Under the pieces are notes generated by a model, which was not told where the DNA came from, did not search any database, and saw only the letters and a list, made by a program, of their open reading frames with translations. The position numbers were made by a program, and so were the translations under genes. DNA of 64,000 nucleotides, taken from contig CM060855.1 in assembly GCA_030737835.1 (NCBI GenBank), forward strand, positions 19,056,162 through 19,120,161, in the 5' to 3' direction. This stretch comes from Acorus gramineus. Lineage: Eukaryota; Streptophyta; Magnoliopsida; Acorales; Acoraceae. Below, piece by piece: positions 24,601 to 33,500 of the stretch (position 1 is the first letter of the stretch; every line of letters begins with the position of its first letter).

Positions 24601-25469
24601 CATGCAAAAGCATATATAGAGAGAAACTGAATGAAAAACAAGTAGCATTATTAACTTCAAGTAAGAATATGACTAGACAAGAAAGCACAAAAATAAAAAG
24701 GATGAAATCCCACAGGACTACAACATAAACAACATATAATTAGTCTACAATATCACAGTGTTGATATAAATGTTAATGAAACAGAGAATACCGAGAATTC
24801 ATACATGAAATAATACATACAATGCCCAGAGTCTTAGGGGCCATTTTGAAACCTGTTAGAAACATATGATTTTATATAAAGTGGCTTAATAGAACTCTTT
24901 TTCTTTGCTGCTCTAAAAAGAATTTTTTTTTATAATAATTAATAAAATAAACTTTTTAATTAAGCATTCTTTTTTGCGATCTTTTGGAAACACATTTGAC
25001 TTTTTTTATTTATGCGAAAGCAAAAACAAATCGAAATAAGTTTCCAAATGGCCCCCTAATAAAAAACCAATGTCGATATATGGACACAATCAAGTTGTTC
25101 TTAGAGCTATAAGGAGATTCATTTTTGGAGAGGGTTACACTCCAACTATCCCCCTTCATTTTTTTCATATCATTACTTTTATTGTTAATTTTATATCAAA
25201 ATTCATTAATCAATATTATTAATATTAATCTATTTTTATTAAAACAAAAATCATACCATTGAAAAGTTCTTGTTGAGACTTTTAAAATAAGTTTAATATT
25301 ATAATGTAAAAGAATTATTTTTAAATTTGGAGGTACATTTAAAGGGGGACCGGAGCAAACCACCCTCCAAATTTGAAGGGTGGTTGAAGATGCTCTTAAA
25401 ACAAAGAAAAAAAAATCTCAAACTTTAGCAGAAACCCAGAGAGAGAGAGAGAGAGAGACTTACAACCAT
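21660..25469 (-). CDS. BTB/BACK-domain protein, LRB/POB1-like, copy 1
   Basis: One long exon, 21660-22994, is open from a splice acceptor (TTGCAG) to the stop and gives 444 residues. FAFNNPTFSDRLL opens the BTB domain (about residues 20-145). A BACK region follows (about 150-250, with KWARARYP). The C-terminal domain (about 290-446) ends DVLHLKAHISIK, as in the LRB/POB1 family, which are adaptors of CUL3 ubiquitin ligases acting largely in the nucleus. The first in-frame ATG of this exon lies within the BTB domain, so a 5' exon is needed. The best candidate is ATG GTT at 25464-25469, followed by GTAAGT, which is in phase and sits where copy 2 has its longer version. It adds only Met-Val. Family members in other plants are usually longer at the N terminus. 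The reading of the long exon is sure. The first exon is tentative. Confidence 0.8.
22991..23074 (-). repeat. 42-bp tandem duplication of the splice acceptor of BTB copy 1
   Basis: TCTTCTGCAATGTAAATATT starts two identical 42-bp units (22991 and 23033). Each unit carries the polypyrimidine stretch and TTGCAG acceptor on the minus strand. Use of the outer acceptor would add 14 in-frame codons, but these appear to include a stop. The inner site at 22995-22996 is therefore the likely one. Copy 2 has a single unit. Confidence 0.85.
23909..24162. mobile_element. MITE, CACGCA-ended family, copy 1
   Basis: The left end CACGCAGCCCCCAATACAGC and the inverse of the right end (CACGCAATCCATTTTACAGC) form terminal inverted repeats. 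TA flanks each side (23907-23908 and 24163-24164), suggesting a TA target. It lies in the intron of BTB copy 1. Related copies are at 58540-58717 (partial) and 59332-59599. Confidence 0.6.
24837..25056. mobile_element. Harbinger-like MITE in the intron of BTB copy 1
   Basis: The ends are GGGGCCATTTTGAAACCT and, inverted, GGGGGCCATTTGGAAACTTA. TTA precedes the left end and TAA follows the right end. The same insertion is present at the equivalent place in copy 2 (34587-34819), where TTA follows the right end, and a third, eroded version ends near 32812. The insertion therefore predates the gene duplication. Confidence 0.55.
25104..25395. mobile_element. Tourist-like MITE near exon 1 of BTB copy 1
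   Basis: It starts GAGC and ends GATGCTC, flanked by TTA at 25101-25103 and 25396-25398. The equivalent element in copy 2 (34868-35590) has the better preserved ends GAGTATCTCCAATGC and GATTGGAGATGCTT. These resemble the widespread plant GAGCATCTCCAA family. Confidence 0.55.
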
Positions 25470-26010
25470 CCTATTTTCTTGCCTCTGTTTTTCACCTGCT
25501 CATATGTTACACATTTCTTCTTGCTTGGTTATATATAGTAATAGATTTGGAATATCTTACTTAGGTGCCCAAACGTTTGCTTGGGAACCCAAAAGTTTTT
25601 AAGGGAGAAGAAATCGAAGTGCTCTGTAAGTTTGGAATGTTTCAAGGGAGAAGAAACGAAAGGGTTCTGTGCTTTTCTTCAGCCAGGTGAAAAGTGGCTT
25701 CTTTTTTTTATTCGTGCACTTTTTCTTTGGAAAATTGGCGTGTATACCCTTGGAAAACATCTATTTGAACTGTATCAAGTTTAAAAAGATAATAGCATGT
25801 ATATCCCTAGAAAATTTGGAGCTTCGTGCATGTATACTTCTAAGTTAAGTTATGTCAAATAAAAGTGAAATATTATGTTAACGGTGTTAAATATGACATG
25901 AATTGTCTAATATGTCCTTATGACCATTAAGGCATTAAAATTTTGTTAATCTGTCCTTAGAATCAAAATATTTAAAATAAATCCCTTTCTTTAACCTCCA
26001 AAATCTAACA
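25470..26010 (-). promoter_or_regulatory. 5' flank of BTB copy 1 (duplicated promoter segment)
   Basis: This region is shared with 36056-36730 (5' flank of BTB copy 2) and in part with 43440-43876. Conserved phrases include CATATGTTACACATTTCTTC and TTGGTTATATATAGTAATA. The latter gives a TATATAA motif on the minus strand about 75 bp upstream of the candidate ATG. Its distal part (25735-25960) is a repeat also found inverted at 40855-41220. Promoter function is inferred from conservation and position. Confidence 0.4.
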
Positions 26011-26335
26011 TCCAGTTTGTTTTATTGCTTCACTTGAAAGAATATATTCACCAGGAGTAATCATCTGATAATACAAATATATTTCAAGTGGTGCTCCCAC
26101 CCATGGCATCAAAATCATTGCTTCCGTATGCAAAAGACCAATAGAACATAAGAAAACATATGACAAAGCAATAATAATAGTAGAAAAACATCCAAGAATT
26201 AAGAGTTGGATGCAACCAAAAAAAATTCAATAAACAAGCATGCAACCAAAAAAACATAATAACAAACACATATTTCTACATGCACAACTATTTAACATAA
26301 TGGTTCTCCACAGAATTAAGAGTCAGTTGCATGTT

Positions 26336-26545
26336 TTTACTCCAACTTGATGAATATATATATTTTCAGATGAAGCACATCATTGATAAAGTAAGAACTA
26401 TCATTCCATATGAATGATGCCATGACATGCTACATAGGTTTTTGTTTCCCCTCCCCAAACGATCAATAGAAGTGAAGTTGTAGCTTGACTTGCCCTTATT
26501 CACAAAAATCTCTGTGGATCTCTCCCTCACCCAAAAATCAAGATC
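26336..26545 (-). pseudogene. BTB/BACK gene, copy 2-prime: C-terminal fragment
   Basis: Only the last 70 or so codons of an LRB/POB1-like exon remain (FWVRERSTEIFVNKGKSSYN, then RLGRGNKNLC). One base is missing after the MSW codons compared with copy 1, which shifts the frame. The gene is cut at 26545 by a LINE fragment. The 3' flank (26010-26335) is shared with that of copy 1, so this was part of a duplicated unit and not a retrocopy. Confidence 0.85.
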
Positions 26546-27181
26546 CACACGCGCGGCCCAATGAGGAGAAATTAGGTGCCTTTGGAGTAAACGGCGTGTA
26601 AATACAAGGAAATTTGGAGCTTCAGATTCCCCCTCAAAGTAAAAGCGTTCCTATGGATTGTATATCTGGGGAAGATACTCAAAGTAAAAGCAACTGGTGG
26701 TTTGTGTGTTGATTTCTCCACGGTTGATGAAATGTGGGAGGCAGGGAAATGGCTCCAATCTCAGGGGGATTGAAGCAAAGCAGCAAAGATATCCCTATCC
26801 TTCGTTCTGGCGATGGTTTGGTCCATGTGGCTCGCTAAGAATCAAGTCCTTTTCAACGGTATAACCCCCCATGTTGAAAACATTTGGGAAGAGGTAGTGG
26901 TTTCATGCATGAGTGATTGGGGAAGGTTTTGTGCTTATGTGAGATCGGTTTGATTGGTGGAGGGAAATATAGAAATACAGGAATAGTTGTTAATAGTCGG
27001 TCCTGAGTGCTTCTGCAATAGAAATCTCCTCTTCTAGGAAGCATGTACTCGAGCTTTTATCATTTTATTTTGTTGTCCTTTTGTCTTTTTCCCTTTTTTT
27101 GCTTTGTATTGGGCATCAATCTACTATTTAAAAAATTGAAGGCTGATTGCCTACCGGTTAGATAAAAACAAAAAAGTGAAC
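26546..27181 (+). mobile_element. LINE (L1-type), 5'-truncated 3' end
   Basis: The plus strand encodes the zf-RVT region found at the C terminus of plant LINE reverse transcriptases (IWSFRFPLKVKAFLW at about 26604-26648). After a short frame disturbance it encodes WSMWLAKNQVLFNG. An untranslated end follows with TTTGTATTGGGCATCAATC and an A-rich tail (TAAAAACAAAAAA). It replaces the rest of the broken BTB exon on its left. The last 140 bp recur at 29022-29164. Confidence 0.75.
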
Positions 27182-29021
27182 TTGTTGGGATCATAATCTA
27201 TGAAGATATCATAATCTGGTTTAGCTATGCCCGAAATAAAATATTTTTAGAAACTGGTCAATTCCCACGTGAATCTGGACAGTCCATGCAAATCAGGTTA
27301 CAACTTACAATACAGATAATATTATGACACCATATTTCATATATAGCATCTAGACACATGGATGATCATATCACATGAAGACATAATCCTTAGAATATTT
27401 CTCTAGGTACTTGTTCCATAAAGATCTTAAGAAGACATAAATATGCCTTACTTCTCTAAGCACTACCCTAGCCTCCCAACACGATCATCACCACGAGAAA
27501 TCCATACCATCTCACACACAAACACAAACACCACTCATGCATGCCCACAATAGCATTCAAGAACACAAGAAAAATCATACAAGGAGGGAAGAAAAACTTA
27601 CCAAGAGAGGGGGAAAGAAAAAGAAGTGTGGGGGCTCACAAGCACACACACACACATTTCATCCTCCAACACACCAACTCTTCCAATCCTCCACCTCTTC
27701 ACATCCTTGGCTAGATGGACACACAAAGTAGGCAAATGAGAGAGCTTAGAAGAAAAAGAGAGGGAGAGAGATCAAGCCTCACATGGCAACCAAACTGATA
27801 CAGCACGATCATGGACCATTCGATCAATGTTAAGGATCACCAAATAGAGGATTATAGATGATTTGCACTTTAGTATTTTAGTTTTATTTGTTAGATTTAT
27901 CATATCTTCTCTGGATAATTAGGATTAGTTAATATTCATATATCATTCAGATATGATTTTTTATTTTTTAGTGAGGATTTGAATTTTGAATTTAAATTCA
28001 AATTTGCATAGTTGGGATTTGGCTAAATAAATGTGTTATTTCATAATTTTTTTTTAGATCCTTGTTTGTTAAGAATTCCCCGCTCTATAAATAGGCTTGT
28101 AATCACATAATTAATTAAGTTTTTATTATTAGAATTTATTATTTTTCCTCTGTTTTGTTCTTCGTGGTGAATATCAATTACGTAGAATTTCATAATCTGG
28201 TATTTCTTCAAGAAATCAACATATTGTTGAAGTCTACCGTCTTGGCATTCTTCTCGAAGAATCAATAGCGTTGTTGGAGCCTGTAGATCTTGTATCTTAA
28301 ATCAAATCCACAGAAGAGCGTATTTATACGCTTCATTACAAACATAATCAAATATTCTCACCTAGTCTCTCTCCTTCCTTGTATTTCTCTTCTTCTTCTC
28401 TCTTCTTCTCCATCTTTTATTTCTTCCTCTTCTCTCGGGTGCAAAAAGGGGAAAAAGAGTAAGTGAGAGAGAGATGGAGATCAAAGAGAGCTCAAATGAG
28501 CTTGGTTGGAATGGTGAGGGGGGGGGGGGTTTGAACCTAAGCCTTTCTCACCCACTAATGGGGCAATTGAGGGAAAGAGATGGGAAAAGGGGGTGAGACT
28601 AGCCTAAACTCAAACCCACCCCCCCCCCCCACACACACACCCACTGTTAAATGTATATATATGTTAGGGTTAAGGGTAGATTAGTCTTTTCCTTGTTTTC
28701 CTTTTTGTACTATAAATATTGGATACAAACCCTAATAAGATGACTGATTCATTCTTTTCATATTCTAACACCCACCATGGAGGACCTGCACGACAAGCTT
28801 GAGAAATTCTCACCTATCAAAACCCAGTGACGAAAAACCCGAATGCCGATTGGAACTGCATAATTTCTAAAACGGTGTTAAAATGCTACGAAAATTTACA
28901 GGTAGGCCAATGCCAGTATCAAGAGAACATATATGCAATCAGATTTTTAAACTATATGCCCAAACTTTTTAAAATAAATAAAACACTATATTTGACTGCT
29001 GAAAAGTGGCGCAGTCTTAAC
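27182..29021 (+). mobile_element. decayed relative of the long LTR family L, with a nested LTR-like piece
   Basis: The right end (about 28825-28950) matches the last 250 bp of copy A: AAAACCCGAATGCCG, then GGAACTGCATAATTTCTAAAA, then a weak match to the following part. The middle (27530-27640 and 28340-28560) has the same purine-rich stretches and leader-like sequence. At about 27827-28335 an unrelated AT-rich piece is inserted. It carries CTCTATAAATAGGCTTG, a promoter-like motif, and may itself be an LTR. Neither end is sharp and no gag or pol motif is seen. This is an old, broken fossil. Confidence 0.4.
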
Positions 29022-29164
29022 AGCATGTACTCTAGCTTTTATCAGTTTATTTTGTCCTTTGTCTTTGTCCCTCTTTTGCTTTGTATTGGGCATCAATCTA
29101 CTATTTATAAAATTGAAGGCTGATTGCCTACCAGTTAGCATAAAAACAAAAAAGTGGACTTGGC
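29022..29164 (+). repeat. second copy of the LINE 3' end (direct repeat of 27037-27181)
   Basis: AGCATGTACTC.AGCTTTTATC, CTTTGTATTGGGCATCAATC and the A-rich tail followed by GTG(A/G)ACTTG are all repeated. The similarity extends past the tail, so the two copies probably arose by duplication and not by two LINE insertions. Confidence 0.7.
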
Positions 29165-29176
29165 TTTACTAATTGC

Positions 29177-29378
29177 CCCAGTGGTCATAGCACAACGGTT
29201 TAAGGCTTACCTATGTTAAGGGTAGGTCTTGGGTTCAAGTCTTGGCGCTAACTTACCCACCTTGGCGATTATTCAAAAGAATTTTCCGTGGGACCGTGAA
29301 AATAGGCGGAGATAGCCTTCCCAACTCAACCGTAAGGTTAGCCACGGGGGACCCTCCGATATCAAAAAAGAAAAAAAA
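29177..29378 (+). mobile_element. SINE, tRNA-derived, with target duplication
   Basis: The head has RNA polymerase III promoter boxes: a box A-like TAGCACAACGGTT near 29189 and a box B GGGTTCAAGTC near 29231. The body has GTGGGACCG and GGGGGACCCTCCGATATC, and the tail is A-rich. AATTGC occurs directly before (29171-29176) and after (29379-29384), as expected of a target duplication. It is about 200 bp long, usual for plant SINEs. Confidence 0.8.
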
Positions 29379-29384
29379 AATTGC

Positions 29385-30501
29385 TTCAGTATTTGATCAG
29401 ATACCATATGCTCCATGGAAAAATCTGTATACTTCAGAAATTAAGCTCATGGGACATAATGTTAAACCAAGATATAATACTTAACGAATACTTATTTTTT
29501 GTTTAAAAATATAACCTCCTAGTATTTGAAGTACTGATATATCAAGTGGTTCTCCTAGCCATAGCATGAAAAAAAAAGTTGTATCCATGTGCAAAAAATA
29601 TAAACTCCAACTTGATGGATGCAGAGATATATGAAAAGGCCAAGATTTACAAAACACATATTGGAACACCATAAAAGGTTAGCAAAATCATATCTTATCT
29701 AAATAGAACGATGAAAGATCTAAAAATATCCATAACCAAAAGAAATCTGAGTTGAAGAAATTATATAAACATGAAGCACAAATAAAAAAACATCAATAGT
29801 GGAATCCTCTCCTTGATAGGAGGATTCTCGAGCCTAACATGGTTGGAAATATTTTAGAATAAAAATAAAAATAATCCATGAAAATAAAATAAAGAGTCAC
29901 TTTTATTGAAAACACAATAAAATCTATGTATCTCATACCAAATAAACGAAAACTAAAAACAAAAATTCAAAACCAAAAAAGTAAGAATAAACACCGAAAT
30001 AAGATTCTTCTTGGCTGAATGAAGAGATCCTTCCTCCTTTGCACTGCCATTTTTATAGAGGTTTTGAGGGCTGAATTAGTTGCAAATGCTAATTTGATGG
30101 AGCTTTCATGCTCATTTTTAAAATATGTTGGTGATTTAATTGCAAAATCTATTGGAAATCTTGTTGATGTCAAGGCTGATTTGATTGAAAATTTTGTTGA
30201 TTTGATGGATCAGATTTAAAAGTTTTGATGAAGCTTTGAATGCTAATTCATTACTCAATTTATAACCTGTCAAATTTAAATCCTCTCAAATTTAAATAAT
30301 ACCAAATTTATTTCTAAATTTAAAAAAAACGGATCCAAATTGAATATAAAGAAAATAAACATCTCTAATATGTATGTAGAAATGAATTAATTGCAGAGAG
30401 AAATGTCCAAATCCACTATAAAAAATATATGAAAATATGTACATTTAGGCATTTAACATTTACCCACATAGAACTCCATTTATCATAGTCAATTGTATGT
30501 T
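29385..30501. other. 3' flank of BTB copy 2, no other gene seen
   Basis: AT-rich DNA. Phrases such as AAGTGGT.CTCC...CCATGGCAT- and CTCCAACTTGATGGATGC-like stretches at 29520-29630 echo the 3' flanks of the other BTB copies. The short open frames at 29967-30219 show no recognised domain. Confidence 0.45.
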
Positions 30502-33500
30502 TTACTCCGACGTGATGGATATATATACTTTCAGGTGAAGAACATCATTGGTAAAGTAAGGACTATCATTCCCTACGAATGAGGCCCATGGCATGCCACA
30601 TAGGTTTTTGGATCCCCTCCCTAAACGATCCACAGAAGTGAAGTTGAAGCTGGACTTGTACTTACTCACAAAAGTCTCTGTCGTTCTCTCCCTTACTTGA
30701 AACTCAAAATCCACTTTAACCATTTTTGGGGTTCCATCAAGCACACACCTCAAGAACATCCCAAAAATCTGCATCTCCTCCAAGCATCGTTGAGCAACAA
30801 TGTGGAATGCCTGCCCATGGACATAGAATGCTTGAGAAATTATCATTCCACTGACTGACAATTTTTGGCAATCCGATCGCTTGAGTTCTAAATAAACATT
30901 GGCCTTTTTGCTTGGCTTCCTGAACTCGACGACTCTCACAGGATGACCGGGGAGCTTCTCTGAAGTGAGGACTGGTGTGGGAAGTGGAAGATTCTCAACC
31001 TTAAAGAAGAGAGCATCTATGACCAACTCATAAGCAGTGTCACGGTCCAAATCTTCACATTTATGGACTTCCCTTAGCTTTTTATGTGTCATGTAACGCA
31101 TTCGAACAAAGCGAGATAGGTTTGACTTCAAAACCCCATGTCGATCATCCATTCTCGAATATCGAGCTCGAGCCCACTTTAGAACTATATCATAAGCATC
31201 ATCTTCCATCAGTTTTAACTCATCCTTACAAAGCACAACCTCCAAAGAAGATAAGGGCAGTTGATCCACCTCTTCCTGGAGTCTGGGTATGTTCTCCTCA
31301 TAACGAGCAACAAGGAATTTTTGGGCGGCGTTGGCTATTGGTTTTATAGCTTGGGATACTAATACTTTGGAAGAGAACTCTAAACAATGCGATGCAGTAT
31401 TCAGGTTCATGTCCGAGAGTAGTAAACATGTGCAATATTGAACACAGGAAGGAACATCATACTTGTCAGCAACCATCAATACACGGAGTAAACTAGGGAT
31501 GGACGCAACAATTGTCGGTGGTAATTTCATGCCATATATGAACTTCAAGAGCTCCATCAATGCATCTTTCTCTGAGACATCAATTCTTAAGATTGTCTCA
31601 TTCTGTTCACCAGTTTTCGGCATGTCATTGGAGAATAGCTTGAGAAAGTAAGGGCTCGCCCCTGCTAAGATAACAGAACTGATATGAATGCACTCCTTGA
31701 TAGTATCATTTGGTTCCGGTTTAGATGTTGATATCCAGAGTAGACGGTCTGAGAATTTGGGGATGTTGAAAGCAAATTCAAAGTTGTAGGTGCAATTGCT
31801 TACATTTTCCTACAATGTAAACATTATAATAGATCAGAGAATTTATTAATGGAAATTAATTTTGATTCGGTCCCGTACACTTAAAGGGAGATTACTATTA
31901 GCTAAATGAAGGTTCACTTCAAGAAGAAAACATATAGGCTTCACCATAATATTATATCTTTTTAAACAGTCATAGATGGTAGGGAGTAGAGTGGTCAACT
32001 GGGATAGCAAAAAAATAAAGGAGATTTTTAGTGTAAAATCTCTTCCTAAACATTAACTTTTTTCATGTGATTAATGTTACTTGAAAATATCTTCACAGAA
32101 GAAAAAGAGACAAATGAAGCAATAATGAAAATACTCTCTGTGCCAAGACTTTTAGAGTGAACACATTTGGGAGGGATTATGCTTCAGTTACTAATATATG
32201 AGGGTTATGAGAAAAAAAACTTTTAGTTAATCCAACATTCAATATGCTGGAATATATGGATTATAAAAAATAATAAGTTTTTCATGGGAAGGGATATTCA
32301 AAAAAAGCTTAAATCAAATAAGCACAAAGCTTTGGCCATATATTATATCCATCATTCATAGGACTATGCAAAAAATAATTTTAACCATATATCAAATGAA
32401 TTTTGAGCCATTCTTTAATGTTAATTACATCAAAAAACATTCTTTCCATTGAAAACAATAAGACAAACATTATAAAAGAATTTCAGTTGGAATTCATATG
32501 AAAATTTGTGCATAAACAAGGTGGACTCTATGTTGAGCATCCAAACAGAACACAACGAAACTTTAATAAAAATAAATTTTAACAAAGATTTTGTATAAGG
32601 TATCTTTAATTATAAATCTCATTCCCAAATAAAAAAATCTTTGCACATTAAAAAGCATGTTTTTTGAACTAAAATCATAAACAAATTTTTTTTATTAAGC
32701 ATTCTTTTTGGGATAGTTTGAATACACGTTTGACTTTTTTTTATTTTTGCAAACATAAAAGTGAGTCCAAAATAGGTTTCAAAACAGGTTGCAAATCGGC
32801 CCCTTAATCTCAAAACAATGTCAATACATGAACACAATCAAGTTGTTCTTAAAAAAAAATCTGAAATTTTGAACAATTCCATTCACACACAACATTGATG
32901 ATGCAATCTGTAAGCAAGTTCACATTTGATAACTTTAATTCAAAGGAACAATTAAAAACAAAACTATGGGCATATATTATATCTATCATTCATGTGACTG
33001 CTAAAATAATTTTATACATATTTGAAATAAATCTTTGATGATTCTTTAAATTTCAATTGTATCAAAAAACAAAAAAATCTTTCCTTGAAGATGTCAGGAC
33101 AAACATGAGTAAAGAATTTCAGTTGGAATTCATATGATAATTTGTGCATATGTTGTGCATCCAAACAAAACACAACGATTTTTTTTTTCACCATGATTTT
33201 AGTAGCGATCATTAAAAACTTTAACAGAAACTCCAAAGAGAGAAGATTCTCAAAGAGAGAGAGAGAGAGAGTTTCACCCACAACAGAATCCACAGCCATC
33301 TTATTCTTGTCTCTCTTTTGGAGCTTCTCAGTTATGCCCCAATTACTAATATATGGGGGTTATAAAAAAAATACAAGAGAAGAGAAACATAGAAAAAAGA
33401 AAAGGTTACTTTTAGATAATGCTGAAATATTTGGATTACAAAAAATGCTAAAATATAAGATATTCAGGTGAAGCAAAGCAATATGGAAACACATGTGAAG

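Noticed and set aside
33142-33471. Plus-strand open frame of 109 codons
   Set aside because: It is the shadow of the duplicated BTB exon-1 region and its GA repeat.
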